From: Noviherbaspirillum pedocola
GTDB taxonomy: Bacteria; Pseudomonadota; Gammaproteobacteria; Burkholderiales; Burkholderiaceae_D
Direction of reading: 5' to 3'
Assembly (NCBI RefSeq): GCF_016632335.1
Contig: NZ_JAEPBG010000009.1
Span: 220,072-284,071, forward strand
Length of the DNA: 64,000 nucleotides
Positions 1-9,896 of this stretch are shown here, piece after piece. A model generated the notes under the pieces. The model had not been told where the DNA came from and made no database searches. It saw nothing but the letters and a program-made list of their open reading frames with translations. Position numbers and translations under genes: made by a program. Numbering within the stretch: position 1 is the stretch's first letter; each line of letters starts with the position of its first letter.

Positions 1-279
1 TACGCGGTGGAGCCGGGCGGCCCGATACTGCAATACCGCAATTCCAACCATCTGGTCGATAGCCCGACCTGGGAAATCGGCTTGCAGAAAACCGGCTATA
101 TCACCGAGGCCGGACATTGCCTCGTGATGCAATCGCGTATCGACAATCGCCCGGTTGTCATGGTGTTCCTCGATTCCAAGGGCAAGAACACCCGTCTTGC
201 CGATGCCGGCCGCATACGCAAATGGATCGAAACCACGCATCCGTGGTCGATGAACCGCACGTTGACTGCGCACAATTGA
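1..279 (+). CDS. pbpG: D-alanyl-D-alanine endopeptidase, PBP7/PbpG type (3' end only)
   Basis: The gene enters from the left edge, so only the last 92 codons are visible. The frame is open from base 1 and ends in TGA at 277. The segment KTGYITEAGHCLV carries the KTG box of S11 serine peptidases (the third active-site motif of DD-peptidases). The following stretch VVMVFLDSKGKNTRLADAGR is typical of the PbpG/DacA family end. The family acts in the periplasm on peptidoglycan cross-links. No C-terminal membrane anchor is seen, which fits a PBP7-like soluble endopeptidase better than PBP5. An intrinsic terminator follows 24 bases downstream. The Ser-x-x-Lys motif lies outside the window, so activity cannot be judged. 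Confidence 0.85.
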   Translation, partial: YAVEPGGPILQYRNSNHLVDSPTWEIGLQKTGYITEAGHCLVMQSRIDNRPVVMVFLDSKGKNTRLADAGRIRKWIETTHPWSMNRTLTAHN

Positions 280-302
280 TTCGAACGGGGATGCATGAAG
301 AA

Positions 303-326
303 AAGGCGGCCAAGGCCGCCTTTTTT
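303..326 (+). terminator. Intrinsic terminator between pbpG and the IclR gene
   Basis: AAGGCGGCC and GGCCGCCTT form a near-perfect stem (303-311 / 314-322) that runs into a T tract (321-326). The stop codon of the convergent IclR gene (325-327) overlaps the T tract. The reverse strand also has a TTTTC tail, so it may terminate in both directions. Confidence 0.85.
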
Positions 327-1134
327 ATCGGGCAGACGCGGCACTTTCCTGTGGCGGCGAGATGTAGCCAAGGACGGCGGAAATCTCGTTGGCGGTGTTG
401 ATCAGGTCGGCGATCCAGTCTTCCTGCAGGCGGTCGGCGGGTGCGGAAATCGACAGGCCGGCAATCAGCTTGCCGCTATCGTCGCGGATGCCGGCTGCCA
501 TGCAGCGCACGCCGAGTTCCAGTTCTTCATTGTCGCGGGCATAGCCGCGCGCGCGGACCAGGCTGAGCTCGCGTTCGAGCTTGACCAGGTCCGTGATCGA
601 ATTCTTGTTATGCCCGGCGAGGCCGGTACGGATAGCGTAGGCGCGCACCATTTTTGGATCGTCCGCCGACAGGAACAGCTTGCCCGTGGAAGTCAGATGC
701 AAAGGCGCACGGCCACCGATCGCACGCACCACTTGCATTCCCGAGCGCTCGGAATAGGAACGGTCGATGTAGACGATTTCATCGCCCTGCCGCACCGACA
801 GGTTCACCGTCTGATGCGTCTTGCGATGCAGCGCGCGCATGAAATCCAGCGACGCTTCGCGTACGTTCAGGCGGCTTTTGACGATATTGCCAAGCTCCAG
901 CAGGCGCATGCCGAGGCGATAAGTGCCGGGTTCGGCGCGGTCGACAAAGCGCTTGAGCACCAGGTCATTCAGGATGCGATGCGCGGTGGAAGGGTGCAGA
1001 CCGGTCGCGCTGGAAAGCTCCTTCAGGCTGACGGGGTCCGGGTAGTCGGCAAGCACATCAAGCAGTCCAATCATGCGCTCGATTACCTGTATCGAAGTCT
1101 TCTCGGCTTCGGGGTTTGTCTCGGTGTTCTTCAT
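325..1134 (-). CDS. IclR-family transcriptional regulator
   Basis: This is a 269-aa protein with the IclR layout. A winged helix-turn-helix (about residues 15-75, including LKELSSATGLHPSTAHRILN) is followed by the effector-binding domain (about 90-260). I chose the ATG at 1134; the frame stays open upstream, but that part reads as antisense of the neighbouring gene. It is divergent from the 2-hydroxyacid dehydrogenase gene (183 bp apart), the usual arrangement for a local regulator. The inferred role is control of that gene in response to a small organic acid; the ligand cannot be read from sequence. Confidence 0.9.
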   Translation of the reverse strand: MKNTETNPEAEKTSIQVIERMIGLLDVLADYPDPVSLKELSSATGLHPSTAHRILNDLVLKRFVDRAEPGTYRLGMRLLELGNIVKSRLNVREASLDFMRALHRKTHQTVNLSVRQGDEIVYIDRSYSERSGMQVVRAIGGRAPLHLTSTGKLFLSADDPKMVRAYAIRTGLAGHNKNSITDLVKLERELSLVRARGYARDNEELELGVRCMAAGIRDDSGKLIAGLSISAPADRLQEDWIADLINTANEISAVLGYISPPQESAASAR

Positions 1135-1168
1135 GGGAAACTGGTGCGATGCAATATCCGGGTTTATA

Positions 1169-1179
1169 TCACATTGTGA
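1169..1179. promoter_or_regulatory. Small palindrome in the iclR / lldD divergent promoter
   Basis: TCACATTGTGA is a perfect 5-1-5 palindrome, 35 bp upstream of the iclR start, in an AT-richer part of the divergent intergenic region. It could be an operator, perhaps for the IclR protein itself. No known IclR consensus was recognised, so this is only a candidate. Confidence 0.3.
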
Positions 1180-1317
1180 AAACAAGGTAAAACGGCTTCG
1201 ATGAATGCAATGCGTCGCCGCAATTAATTTCATGTGGACGTGCTTAGGAAATTGTCCGGTCTGCGGCCATAATGCTGGCTTCGCGCTGGCGAACATAACA
1301 AGCTTGAAAGACAAAAC

Positions 1318-2463
1318 ATGGCTGTCATCACCAATATCGAAGATCTGCGCATTCTTGCCGAGCGGCGCGTGCCGCGCATGTTTTACGACTATGCCGACTC
1401 CGGCTCCTGGACCGAATCGACTTATCGGGCCAACAGCAGCGATTTTGAAAAGATCAAGCTGAGGCAGCGGGTCGCGGTGAACATGGACAACCGCACGCTG
1501 GCCAGCACCATGGTTGGCATCCCAGTCGCGATGCCAGTAGCGCTGGCGCCTACCGGCCTGACCGGCATGCAGCATGCCGACGGCGAGATCCTGGCAGCCA
1601 AGGCGGCCGAACGTTTCGGCGTGCCGTTCACGCTGTCGACCATGAGCATTTGCTCGATCGAGGATATTGCGGCCAATACCAGCAAGCCGTTCTGGTTCCA
1701 GGTGTATTTCATGCGCGATCGCGATTTCATGACGCGCCTGGTCGAGCGCGCCCGCGCCGCAAACTGCTCGGCGCTGGTGCTGACGCTGGATCTGCAGATC
1801 CTCGGCCAGCGGCACAAGGACATCCGCAACGGCCTGACCGCGCCGCCGAAGCTCACGCTCAAGAACATGCTCAACCTGGCCACCAAGCCGACCTGGTGCC
1901 TGAACATGCTGCAGACCAAGCGCCGCAGCTTTGGCAACATCGTCGGCCATGCGAAGAATGTGTCGGACATGTCCTCGCTGTCTTCCTGGACCGCGGAACA
2001 ATTCGATCCGCGCCTGTCCTGGGATGACGTGGAATGGCTGCGCCGCGCCTGGGGCGGCAAGCTGATCATCAAGGGCATTCTGGATCCGGAAGATGCGCGC
2101 ATCGCGGCGCAGAGCGGCGCGGACGCGATCATCGTTTCCAACCATGGCGGCCGCCAGCTCGATGGCGCGCTGTCGTCGATCGCCGCGCTGCCGGCCATCA
2201 TGGATGCGGTTGGCGATCGCATGGAAGTGCACCTGGACAGCGGCATCCGCTCCGGTCAGGACGTGCTCAAGGCGCTGGCGCTGGGCGCGAAGGGAACCTA
2301 TATCGGCCGCGCTTTCCTGTACGGCCTGGGCGCGATGGGCGAGGCTGGCGTTACCGCCTGCCTGAACATCATCCGCAAGGAGATGGATACGACGATGGCA
2401 TTGTGCGGTCTGACCGATGTGAAGCAGGTCGACAGCAATATCCTGGTGCCGGGCACGTACTGA
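1318..2463 (+). CDS. lldD: FMN-dependent alpha-hydroxy-acid dehydrogenase (L-lactate dehydrogenase family)
   Basis: The 381-aa protein spans the whole FMN-dependent 2-hydroxyacid dehydrogenase barrel. The signature SNHGGRQLD is present, with the catalytic base His276 and substrate-binding Arg279, and the flavin-contacting Lys252 sits in LIIKGI. Family members oxidise L-lactate or other 2-hydroxyacids to the 2-oxoacid and pass electrons to the respiratory chain or oxygen. The length matches LldD (about 380-396 aa). The family assignment is firm, but the exact substrate is not, because glycolate, mandelate and lactate enzymes share these motifs. The divergent IclR gene probably regulates it. 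Confidence 0.88.
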   Translation: MAVITNIEDLRILAERRVPRMFYDYADSGSWTESTYRANSSDFEKIKLRQRVAVNMDNRTLASTMVGIPVAMPVALAPTGLTGMQHADGEILAAKAAERFGVPFTLSTMSICSIEDIAANTSKPFWFQVYFMRDRDFMTRLVERARAANCSALVLTLDLQILGQRHKDIRNGLTAPPKLTLKNMLNLATKPTWCLNMLQTKRRSFGNIVGHAKNVSDMSSLSSWTAEQFDPRLSWDDVEWLRRAWGGKLIIKGILDPEDARIAAQSGADAIIVSNHGGRQLDGALSSIAALPAIMDAVGDRMEVHLDSGIRSGQDVLKALALGAKGTYIGRAFLYGLGAMGEAGVTACLNIIRKEMDTTMALCGLTDVKQVDSNILVPGTY

Positions 2464-2485
2464 GCGTACTGAGCCTGCATCGATG

Positions 2486-2513
2486 AAAAACGGGCGCCGC
2501 GGCGCCCGTTTTG
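2486..2513. terminator. Bidirectional terminator between lldD and sbp
   Basis: AAAACGGGCGCC (2487-2498) pairs perfectly with GGCGCCCGTTTT (2501-2512). The A run before it and T run after it let it work on both strands, as expected between convergent genes. Confidence 0.85.
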
Positions 2514-2538
2514 CTTTCATTCCGCTTTGCTCATCGCA

Positions 2539-3597
2539 TCAGCGCTTCGTATAGATCTTGTCGAATTCACCGCCGTCGTCGAAATGCTTCTTTTGCGCGG
2601 CATCCCAGCCGCCGAAATATTTCTCCACGGTGAACAGCTTGATCGGCTTGAAGTATTCGCTGTGCTTTTTCAGGATCGCTTCATCGCGCGGCCGATAGAA
2701 GTGCCGGGCGATGACTTCCTGCGCCTGCGGCGTGTACAGGAATTGCAGGTAAGCGGTGGCCTGCTTGCGCAGGTTCTTGCGGTCGACCACCTTGTCCACC
2801 ACCGCGACCGGCGACTCGGCCAGGATCGAGGAGGGCGGATAAACGATGTCGAAATTGCTGCCCATTTCCTTCTTCACCAGCTGCACTTCGTTTTCGAAGG
2901 TGACCAGCACATCGCCGATCTCGCGCTGGGTAAAAGTCGTGGTAGCGGCACGGCCGCCGGAATCGAGTACCGGCACGTTCTTGAAGATGCGGCTCACCAG
3001 GTCGCGCGCCTGTGTTTCGTTACCACCCTTTTCCAGCACCGATCCCCAGGCGGCGAGATAGGTATAGCGGCCGTTGCCGGCTACCTTCGGATTCGGGATC
3101 ACGACCTGGACACCCGGCTTGCCGAGGTCTTCCCAGTCCTGGATATGCTTGGGATTGCCCTTGCGCACCAGGTACACCATCGTCGAGTAGAAGGGCGCGG
3201 CATTGTCCGGGAATTTCTTGCGCCAGTCGGTCGCCACCAGGCCGCGCTTGGCCAGCATGTCGATGTCATTCGCCTGGTTCATCGTCACCACCGCGGCTTC
3301 CAGTCCATCCGCCACCGCGCGCGCCTGCTTGCTTGAGCCGCCGTGCGACTGGTTGATCGTAATGGTTTCACCGGTCTTCTGCTTCCAGTCGGCGATGAAC
3401 AGCGGATTGATGTCCTTGAACAATTCGCGCGCTACGTCGTAGGAAACATTGAGCATCGTGGTGTCGGCCCGCGCCGGGCTGGCGATGCCGAAGGAAACTG
3501 CCGCGGCGGCGATGCCGAGGAAGGCGCCGGCTTTGCTGCGCAGCATCGTCGTGCGCAGGCGGGATATCGCGCCGGGAGCAGGGGTGGTGAGGAACAT
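2539..3597 (-). CDS. sbp: Sulfate ABC transporter, periplasmic sulfate-binding protein
   Basis: This is a 352-aa Sbp/CysP-family solute-binding protein. The start at 3597 is set by an AGGAG ribosome-binding site (3603-3607 on the plus strand). The first 45 residues hold a long signal peptide with an Ala-rich core and an ARA|D cleavage site. The mature part begins TTMLNVSYDVARELF and contains NQSHGGSSKQARAV, both hallmarks of sulfate/thiosulfate-binding proteins. It would capture sulfate in the periplasm for CysT/CysW/CysA, encoded divergently about 600 bp away. A second in-frame ATG (3546) would still leave a plausible signal peptide. Confidence 0.93.
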   Translation of the reverse strand: MFLTTPAPGAISRLRTTMLRSKAGAFLGIAAAAVSFGIASPARADTTMLNVSYDVARELFKDINPLFIADWKQKTGETITINQSHGGSSKQARAVADGLEAAVVTMNQANDIDMLAKRGLVATDWRKKFPDNAAPFYSTMVYLVRKGNPKHIQDWEDLGKPGVQVVIPNPKVAGNGRYTYLAAWGSVLEKGGNETQARDLVSRIFKNVPVLDSGGRAATTTFTQREIGDVLVTFENEVQLVKKEMGSNFDIVYPPSSILAESPVAVVDKVVDRKNLRKQATAYLQFLYTPQAQEVIARHFYRPRDEAILKKHSEYFKPIKLFTVEKYFGGWDAAQKKHFDDGGEFDKIYTKR

Positions 3598-4201
3598 GAA
3601 AACTCCTGTGGAAAATAAGGTTGGCCATTTTGCCAAAAAAGTCGGGGTTCGGTATCCGCACTGTGCATTCGATGGTCGATCCGGCACGATCGTGTCAATC
3701 CGTGTATATTCGCGCCCGCAGCATCGCCCCAAATATTTCCCTTGGGAATTTATCTTGCTCGTACCAGTCGGTCGATCCTGCAATCTGTGCAACTGGAATT
3801 TCAGCATTTGTCTGCTTTCATCTGCGCTGGGCATGCTCCGCGGTGCAGATGCAGCGCGTGTCCATCTGCCGTCTGATGGGGTCGTCGCAGACGCCGGATG
3901 CGATACGCGGGCGTGTCGGCGCAGTGAATTCCGTGTTCATCGGCGCATCGAACGAACTCGGTAAGCTCAAGTCCGGCATTACGCCGGCTGGTGCGGCATC
4001 GCTGCGGTGCTCATGCTCGGCGTCGCGATGACCGTGGCGACCATTGGCCTGCGGAAATTTCCGAAGCTGCGCAGGATGCATCGCTTGGCGCAGCCGTGTT
4101 TATTTCCATGTCGTCTATGTTCATGACGATTCTGTCTTTTTGTTTATGATTTGCGAATGCAATTATTCGCAACCGTTATTCCAGTTGGGTATATAGAACT
4201 T
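3598..4201. other. Divergent sbp / cysT intergenic region, no convincing gene
   Basis: About 600 bp without a supported gene. Short open frames exist on both strands but have no ribosome-binding site and no recognisable product. A plus-strand frame near 3985-4090 reads as a short hydrophobic stretch (AAVLMLGVAMTVATIGL) followed by basic residues, which could be a gene remnant. AT-rich inverted repeats occur at 3735-3750 (TTCCC-TT-GGGAA core) and at 4151-4172. The region presumably carries both sulfate-uptake promoters and binding sites for a CysB-like regulator. Confidence 0.5.
4151..4172. promoter_or_regulatory. Inverted repeat upstream of cysT (candidate operator)
   Basis: TTGCGAAT and ATTCGCAA form a perfect 8-bp inverted repeat with a 6-bp spacer, 30 bp before the chosen cysT start. 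LysR-type regulators such as CysB bind dyads of this kind, so this is a candidate activator or operator site for sulfate starvation control. It also argues that the TTG/ATG codons inside it are not the real cysT start. Confidence 0.45.
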
Positions 4202-5062
4202 ATGTCAGCCGTTCCTTCCAGCACAAAGTCGAGCAGCAGTTTCCGGGTCCTGCCCGGATTTCGGTTGTCGCTTGGTTTTACCCTGTTCTACCTGTGCCTG
4301 ATCGTGCTGATTCCGCTGTCGGCGCTATTCATCAAAACCTTCACGCTGAGCTGGGAAGGCTTCGTGAGCGCCGTCACTTCCGAGCGCGTAATGGCTTCCT
4401 ACCGGCTGACCTTCGGCGCCTCGCTGATTGCCGCAGCGCTGAACGTGGTGTTCGGCGGCATCGTTGCCTGGGTACTGGTGCGCTACCGCTTTCCGGGCAA
4501 GCGCCTGATCGATGCCATGGTCGACTTGCCGTTCGCATTGCCGACCGCAGTAGCCGGCATCGCGCTGACTTCGCTGTATTCCAGCAATGGCTGGATCGGT
4601 CGCTATCTGCAGCCGCTGGGCATCAAGGTATCGTTCACGCCCTTGGGCATCGTGGTGGCGCTGACATTCATCGGCCTGCCTTTCGTGGTGCGCACCGTGC
4701 AGCCGGTGCTCGAGGAGTTCGAGCATGAGCTGGAAGAAGCGGCGGCCAGCCTCGGCGCTTCGCACTGGCAGACGTTTTCGCGCGTGGTGTTTCCCAGCAT
4801 CCTGCCGGCGCTCCTGACCGGTTTCGCGCTGGCCTTTGCCCGCGCCACCGGCGAATACGGCTCGGTGATCTTCATCGCCGGCAACATGCCGATGGTGTCC
4901 GAGATTACGCCGCTGTTCATCGTCACCAAGCTGGAGCAATACGACTATGCCGGCGCGACCGCGATCGCGGTCGTGATGCTGGTGGCGTCCTTCCTGATGC
5001 TGCTGTTGATCAACCTGTTGCAAGCCTGGGCGCGCAAGCGTGGCCAGGCGGAGAAAGCCTGA
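4202..5062 (+). CDS. cysT: Sulfate ABC transporter permease CysT (CysU)
   Basis: The 286-aa inner-membrane permease has about six hydrophobic segments, beginning with [18 protein letters not shown]. The cytoplasmic EAA loop ([15 protein letters not shown]...LPALLTG) docks on the CysA ATPase. ATG 4202 was chosen over the in-frame TTG 4151/ATG 4157 because those lie in a perfect inverted repeat. cysW begins one base after the stop codon, so the two are translationally linked. CysT and CysW form the sulfate/thiosulfate channel. Confidence 0.93.
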   Translation: MSAVPSSTKSSSSFRVLPGFRLSLGFTLFYLCLIVLIPLSALFIKTFTLSWEGFVSAVTSERVMASYRLTFGASLIAAALNVVFGGIVAWVLVRYRFPGKRLIDAMVDLPFALPTAVAGIALTSLYSSNGWIGRYLQPLGIKVSFTPLGIVVALTFIGLPFVVRTVQPVLEEFEHELEEAAASLGASHWQTFSRVVFPSILPALLTGFALAFARATGEYGSVIFIAGNMPMVSEITPLFIVTKLEQYDYAGATAIAVVMLVASFLMLLLINLLQAWARKRGQAEKA

Positions 5063-5063
5063 G

Positions 5064-5966
5064 ATGTCCGCCATCGTCACTTCCAAGGCGCCAGCCAATG
5101 CCGCCCGCGCCGAACCGGCCCTGGTGCCGGCCACCATCATCGAGCCATTCTGGGTGCGCGCGCTGCTGATCGGCACGGCGCTGCTGTTCATGCTGCTGTT
5201 TCTGTTCGTTCCGCTGGTCTCGGTCTTCGTTGAGGCGCTCAAGGGCGGCTGGCATGTGTACGTGCAGGCGATCAGCGATCCCGACGCGGTGTCTGCCCTC
5301 AAGCTGACCCTGCTCACGGCGGCGATCTCCGTGCCCCTGAACCTGGTCTTCGGCGTGGCCGCATCCTGGGCGATCGCGAAATTCCGTTTCCCCGGCAAGA
5401 GCGTGCTGATGACGCTGATCGATCTGCCGTTTTCGGTGTCGCCGATCATCGCCGGCCTGATCTATGTGCTGCTGTTCGGCGCGCAGGGCTGGTTCGGGCA
5501 ATGGCTGCAGGATCACGACATCAAGATCCTGTTCGCCGTGCCCGGCATCGTGATCGCCACCATCTTCATTACCTTTCCCTTTGTCGCGCGCGAGCTGATC
5601 CCGCTGATGCAGTCGCAGGGCAGCGAAGAAGAGGAGGCCGCGCTGGTGCTCGGCGCCTCGGGCTGGCGCACCTTCTGGCATGTCACGCTGCCCAACATCA
5701 AGTGGGGCCTGCTGTACGGCGTGATCCTGTGCAATGCGCGGGCGATGGGCGAATTCGGCGCGGTGTCGGTGGTTTCCGGCCATATCCGCGGCCAGACCAA
5801 CACCATCCCGCTGCAGGTGGAAATTCTCTACAACGAATACAACTTCAGCGCCGCGTTCGCGATCGCCTCGCTGCTGGCCTTCTTGGCCCTGATCACGCTG
5901 GCGCTGAAATCCTTCATCGAATGGCGGCTGCAGCACGCCATCCAACAATCGACAGCGGAGCAATAG
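5064..5966 (+). CDS. cysW: Sulfate ABC transporter permease CysW
   Basis: This is the second permease of the sulfate importer, 300 aa. It has six predicted membrane segments and an EAA motif ([21 protein letters not shown]) near residue 190. The start is ATG 5064, with GGAG at 5050-5053 inside the end of cysT; an in-frame GTG at 5040 is less likely. The C-terminus ([12 protein letters not shown]) is typical of CysW. It lies in the cysT-cysW-cysA operon, where the next start codon follows two bases after the stop. Confidence 0.93.
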   Translation: MSAIVTSKAPANAARAEPALVPATIIEPFWVRALLIGTALLFMLLFLFVPLVSVFVEALKGGWHVYVQAISDPDAVSALKLTLLTAAISVPLNLVFGVAASWAIAKFRFPGKSVLMTLIDLPFSVSPIIAGLIYVLLFGAQGWFGQWLQDHDIKILFAVPGIVIATIFITFPFVARELIPLMQSQGSEEEEAALVLGASGWRTFWHVTLPNIKWGLLYGVILCNARAMGEFGAVSVVSGHIRGQTNTIPLQVEILYNEYNFSAAFAIASLLAFLALITLALKSFIEWRLQHAIQQSTAEQ

Positions 5967-5968
5967 CC

Positions 5969-7042
5969 GTGGCCATTGAAGTCAGAAACATCACCAAGCG
6001 ATTCGGCAATTTCCTTGCCCTGGACAACATCTCGCTCTCTTTCCAGCCCGGCGAACTGACCGCGCTGCTGGGTCCGTCCGGCTGCGGCAAGACCACGCTG
6101 CTGCGCATCATCGCCGGCCTGGAGCGGCCGGATGCCGGGCAGGTGCTGCTCGACAACGAAGATGCGTCCAACCGGCATGTGCGTGAACGCCAGGTCGGCT
6201 TCGTGTTCCAGCATTACGCGCTGTTCAAGCACATGACCGTCTTCGAAAACATTGCCTTCGGTCTGCGCGTCAAGCCGCGCGCCGAGCGGCCGTCCGAGGC
6301 GCAGATCCGTAGCAAGGTGACGCAACTGCTGGAACTGGTGCAGCTCGACTGGCTGGCCGACCGCTATCCGCCGCAGTTATCGGGCGGACAGCGGCAACGC
6401 ATTGCGCTGGCGCGGGCGCTGGCGGTCGAGCCCAAGGTATTGCTGCTGGACGAGCCCTTCGGCGCGCTCGACGCCAAGGTGCGCAAGGAATTGCGCCGCT
6501 GGCTGCGGCGCTTGCATGACGAGCTGCATGTGACCAGCATCTTCGTCACCCACGACCAGGAAGAAGCCCTCGAAGTGGCTGACCGCATCGTGCTGATGAA
6601 CAAGGGCCATATCGAGCAGGTCGGTTCGCCCGCCGAGGTGTACAACCAGCCGGCATCGCCTTTCGTCTATGGATTCCTCGGCAACGTCAATCTTTTCCAC
6701 GGCAGGGTGCATGAAGGCGTGCTCGAATCCGAGGGCGTGAGCTTCGATGCGCCGGAATATCGGCAGGCGCAGGATGCGAAAGGCGTCGGCTTCGTGCGTC
6801 CGCACGATATCGAGATCGAACGCTACATGCCGGATATCGACACCGATGGCATCACGGTGCGCCTGAAGCGCGCGCATGCGATCGGGCCGCTGGCGCAGCT
6901 CGACCTGGAACGCGAGGACAATGGCGAAATGCTTGAAGCGGTCGTGCCGAATGAGCGCTATGCGGAACTCGGATTGAGCGAAGGCGACCGGCTGGTGGTG
7001 CGGCCGAAGCGGCTGCGCATCTTCGTCGACGAGGCCGTGTAA
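5969..7042 (+). CDS. cysA: Sulfate/thiosulfate import ATP-binding protein CysA
   Basis: The ATPase subunit, 357 aa, starts with GTG at 5969, two bases after the cysW stop. It has Walker [10 protein letters not shown] (G35-K41), signature LSGGQ (137-141), Walker B with D161-E162, and the switch His in FVTHDQEEA. The C-terminal 110 residues form the TOBE-like extension usual in CysA. It powers sulfate uptake by the CysT/CysW channel with Sbp. It ends the operon; a hairpin follows before the convergent pyrD. Confidence 0.94.
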   Translation: MAIEVRNITKRFGNFLALDNISLSFQPGELTALLGPSGCGKTTLLRIIAGLERPDAGQVLLDNEDASNRHVRERQVGFVFQHYALFKHMTVFENIAFGLRVKPRAERPSEAQIRSKVTQLLELVQLDWLADRYPPQLSGGQRQRIALARALAVEPKVLLLDEPFGALDAKVRKELRRWLRRLHDELHVTSIFVTHDQEEALEVADRIVLMNKGHIEQVGSPAEVYNQPASPFVYGFLGNVNLFHGRVHEGVLESEGVSFDAPEYRQAQDAKGVGFVRPHDIEIERYMPDIDTDGITVRLKRAHAIGPLAQLDLEREDNGEMLEAVVPNERYAELGLSEGDRLVVRPKRLRIFVDEAV

Positions 7043-7049
7043 GGAGCGG

Positions 7050-7073
7050 GGCGGCGCTCAGAATTGCGCCGCC
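7050..7073. terminator. Hairpin between cysA and pyrD
   Basis: GGCGGCGC (7050-7057) pairs perfectly with GCGCCGCC (7066-7073) around an 8-nt loop, in the 49-bp gap between the convergent genes. There is no clear T tract, so intrinsic termination is uncertain. Confidence 0.4.
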
Positions 7074-7091
7074 GCGACGCGGTGAACTGCA

Positions 7092-8135
7092 TCAGCCCAG
7101 GCCGCGCACCGCGGCTGCGCATTCGCGGATCAGCGCCGGGCCGCGATAGATCAGGCCGCTGTACAGCTGCACCAGCGACGCGCCAGCTTCGAATTTCGCC
7201 CGTGCATCCGCGCCCGACAGGATGCCGCCGACGCCGATGATCGGCAGTGCGCCCGCCAATTCCGCAGACAGCGCGCGGATCACCCGGTTCGATGCCTCGA
7301 ATACCGGCGCGCCGGACAAACCGCCGGCTTCGTCGGCATGCGGCATGCCGGCGACCGCGCCGCGTTCAATCGTGGTGTTGGTGGCGATTACCGCATCGAA
7401 GCGGTGCCGGACCAGCGCGTCGGCGATGTTCTTTACCTGTTCGCCATCCACATCCGGCGCGATCTTCAGCGCAATCGGCACGTAGCGCTTGTGCCGGTCA
7501 GCGAGGCGCTGCTGCGCATCCTTCAACGTGCCGAGCAGGCCGTCCAGCTCGGACGCACCTTGCAACTGGCGCAAATTCTTGGTGTTCGGCGAGGAAATGT
7601 TGACGGTGACATAGGTCGCATACGGATACACCTTGTCCAGGCAGAGCAGATAATCGTCCGCCGCGCGTTCGATCGGCGTGTCGGCGTTCTTGCCGATATT
7701 CAGGCCCAGCACGCCCCGGCCTTCCTGGTAAAAGCGAGAACGCTGCACATTGGCCACGAAAGCATCGACGCCGCCATTGTTGAAGCCCATGCGGTTGATG
7801 ATCGCCCGCGCTTCGGGCAGGCGGAACATGCGCGGCTTCGGATTGCCGGGCTGGGCGCGCGGCGTGACGGTTCCGATTTCGAGGGAACCGAAACCAAGGG
7901 CAGCCAGGCCGTCGATGTAGGCGCCATCCTTGTCCAGGCCGGCGGCAAGACCAATCGGATTCGGGAATTTGATGCCCATCACGCTGCGCGGATCACTCGC
8001 CGGCTTCGCCAGCAGGCCGGTCATGCCCAGCGCGGCGGCGCGTCGCAGCGCTGGCAGCGTGCGGTTGTGCGCTTCTTCGGCGTCGAGGGAGAACAGCAGG
8101 GGGCGGGCGAGGGAATAGAGGAGATTGTCGAACAC
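7092..8135 (-). CDS. pyrD: Dihydroorotate dehydrogenase (quinone), class 2
   Basis: The 347-aa membrane-associated flavoprotein oxidises dihydroorotate to orotate with quinone as acceptor in pyrimidine synthesis. The N-terminal helix ([23 protein letters not shown]) is the class 2 membrane-binding extension. [13 protein letters not shown], the FMN-site motif [10 protein letters not shown] with the class 2 catalytic Ser, and IIGVGGI...GADARAK are all present. The start codon is GTG at 8135. It lies 111 bp downstream of bpt on the same strand and may be cotranscribed with aat-bpt. Confidence 0.95.
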   Translation of the reverse strand: MFDNLLYSLARPLLFSLDAEEAHNRTLPALRRAAALGMTGLLAKPASDPRSVMGIKFPNPIGLAAGLDKDGAYIDGLAALGFGSLEIGTVTPRAQPGNPKPRMFRLPEARAIINRMGFNNGGVDAFVANVQRSRFYQEGRGVLGLNIGKNADTPIERAADDYLLCLDKVYPYATYVTVNISSPNTKNLRQLQGASELDGLLGTLKDAQQRLADRHKRYVPIALKIAPDVDGEQVKNIADALVRHRFDAVIATNTTIERGAVAGMPHADEAGGLSGAPVFEASNRVIRALSAELAGALPIIGVGGILSGADARAKFEAGASLVQLYSGLIYRGPALIRECAAAVRGLG

Positions 8136-8246
8136 GGCGGGACTCGGTAATGAAGGCGGCCGGTATTGTATCCCGGCCGCAAGCCTTCCAGCGTGGGCGG
8201 TCTTCGTCGGTCCGATTGCGCCGCTAACCGCTTTGATGCCGACACT

Positions 8247-8975
8247 TCAGCCTTCCATCACCGTCCATTTGCCGTCGCGCAGCGCTTCAATCGGGCGGAA
8301 GTTGGTCTTGTAGGCCATTTTTACGCTGCGCTCGATCCAGTAACCCAGATACACATAGGGCATGCCGAGCGACTTTGCCTGCGCAATCTGCCACATCACG
8401 TTGTAGGTGCCAAAGCTTGAACTCGGCACATCCGGGTCATAGAAGGTATAGACCGAGGACAGTCCATCCTCGAGCACATCAATGATGCTGACCATCGACA
8501 GCTTGCCATCCGGCTCCCGGAATTCCACCAAGCGGGTGTTGACCTTGCTCTGCAGCAGGAATTGCGCGTACTGATCGCGGCTGTCCTGATCCATGCCGCC
8601 GCCGGCATGGCGTGCCGACTGGTAGCGCAGATAAAGCTCGTAATGCTCATGCACATAGGCCAGGTTGGTCACCAAAGCCTGCAAATGGCCGTGTCTGGTC
8701 CACGCGCGCCGTTGACTGCGGCTTGGCTGGAATGCCGCGGTATTGACCCTGACCGGTGTGCAAGCCTGGCAGCCGTCGCAATAGGGGCGGTAGGTGAAGA
8801 TGCCGCTGCGGCGAAATCCATTCCTGACGAGCTCCGAATAGACATTGGCATTGATCAGGTGCGAGGGCGTGGCCACCTGGGAGCGGGCCTGGCGATGTTC
8901 CAGGTAGCTGCAGGGATAGGGCGCAGTCGCGTAGAACTGCAGTGTCGAAAAAGGCAAGTCTTTAAGATGCGTCAT
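8247..8975 (-). CDS. bpt: Aspartate/glutamate leucyltransferase Bpt (bacterial ATE family)
   Basis: The 242-aa protein is a bacterial arginyltransferase homologue that transfers Leu from Leu-tRNA to proteins with N-terminal Asp or Glu, marking them for ClpS/ClpAP degradation. The N-terminal Cys cluster ([13 protein letters not shown]) and the C-terminal acetyltransferase-like fold ([20 protein letters not shown]) are diagnostic. The length matches the family (about 240-250 aa). It sits 73 bp downstream of aat, the other leucyltransferase of the N-end rule, so both enzymes are likely made together. Confidence 0.95.
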   Translation of the reverse strand: MTHLKDLPFSTLQFYATAPYPCSYLEHRQARSQVATPSHLINANVYSELVRNGFRRSGIFTYRPYCDGCQACTPVRVNTAAFQPSRSQRRAWTRHGHLQALVTNLAYVHEHYELYLRYQSARHAGGGMDQDSRDQYAQFLLQSKVNTRLVEFREPDGKLSMVSIIDVLEDGLSSVYTFYDPDVPSSSFGTYNVMWQIAQAKSLGMPYVYLGYWIERSVKMAYKTNFRPIEALRDGKWTVMEG

Positions 8976-9048
8976 CTTGCATACCAGTCCACAACAAACA
9001 TCGTCAATGCGATCAATCTACCGTTTCGCTGTATCGAAACCAAGCCGA

Positions 9049-9783
9049 CTAGCGCGACGTTTGCAAAAAATCGATAGGCTGCCAATCGGTAATCGGTTCC
9101 GCTTCAACGGCACGCCGCACATGCGCAAGGAATTCTGTCCGCGGTATGGGGACGGCACCCAGGGAAGCAAGGTGTGAAGTTTCTTGTTGGCAGTCGATCA
9201 TCGAAACGTCATTCATCTTAAGAAAATGTACCAGATAGGCAAGGGCGATCTTTGATGCATCCGTCTCTCTAGCGAACATCGACTCGCCAAAGAACATGCG
9301 TCCGATACAGACGCCATAGGCCCCGCCGACAAGCTGGCCATCGCGCCATAACTCGGATGAATGGGCATAACCCATGCGATGCAGGCCGGTATAGCCGCGC
9401 AGGATGTCGTCGGAAATCCAGGTGCCGGCGCTGTCGCGGCGTGGTTCGGCGCAGCCGAGCATGACTTGTTCGAACGCAGAGTCGAAGCGCACCTGCAACG
9501 GGCCACCTTCGATCTGACTTTTCTGCGCCTTGCGCAAGGTCTTACCCAAGCTGGCCGAAATCTTGAGCCGATCAGTGTAGAGCGCCATACGCGGATCGGT
9601 GCTCCACCACAGAATCGGCTGGCCTTCGGAAAACCAGGGAAAAATGCCGCGCCGGTAAGCCTGCAGCAGACGACGCGGCGACAAGTCGCCGCCTGCAGCG
9701 AGCAGGCCGGGCGCGCCATCAGCCTCGGTCAAGGCCAGCGAAACATCGGGGAACGGCGTGTCCAAATCAAGCCATGGAATCAT
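9049..9783 (-). CDS. aat: Leucyl/phenylalanyl-tRNA--protein transferase
   Basis: The 244-aa Aat enzyme adds Leu or Phe from tRNA to N-terminal Arg/Lys of proteins (bacterial N-end rule). It shows the family core: [39 protein letters not shown], and [18 protein letters not shown]. The start is ATG 9783, preceded by GAGG on the minus strand. It is the first gene of an aat-bpt(-pyrD) run, divergent from the ammonium transporter gene. Length and motif order are normal. Confidence 0.96.
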   Translation of the reverse strand: MIPWLDLDTPFPDVSLALTEADGAPGLLAAGGDLSPRRLLQAYRRGIFPWFSEGQPILWWSTDPRMALYTDRLKISASLGKTLRKAQKSQIEGGPLQVRFDSAFEQVMLGCAEPRRDSAGTWISDDILRGYTGLHRMGYAHSSELWRDGQLVGGAYGVCIGRMFFGESMFARETDASKIALAYLVHFLKMNDVSMIDCQQETSHLASLGAVPIPRTEFLAHVRRAVEAEPITDWQPIDFLQTSR

Positions 9784-9810
9784 TCTGCCTCACACTTTGC
9801 ACTAGATTGA

Positions 9811-9827
9811 TGCGCACATTTGGTGCG
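9811..9827. promoter_or_regulatory. NtrC-like enhancer site upstream of amt
   Basis: TGCGCA-CATTT-GGTGCG resembles the NtrC consensus TGCACC-N5-GGTGCA (9 of 12 positions). It lies about 100 bp upstream of the predicted transcription start, the normal distance for an enhancer acting on sigma-54 RNA polymerase. A further half-site, TGCACC at 9888-9893, lies next to the -24 box. Confidence 0.55.
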
Positions 9828-9896
9828 TGCTTCGTTCTGAACCTGAAGGCATTTAAAAATATCTTTTAAATTCAATCACTTGATATTTGCACCAAA

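Noticed and set aside
3818..4081. Short open frames in the sbp/cysT intergenic region
   Set aside because: No ribosome-binding site, unlikely composition and no recognisable product on either strand; at most a gene remnant.
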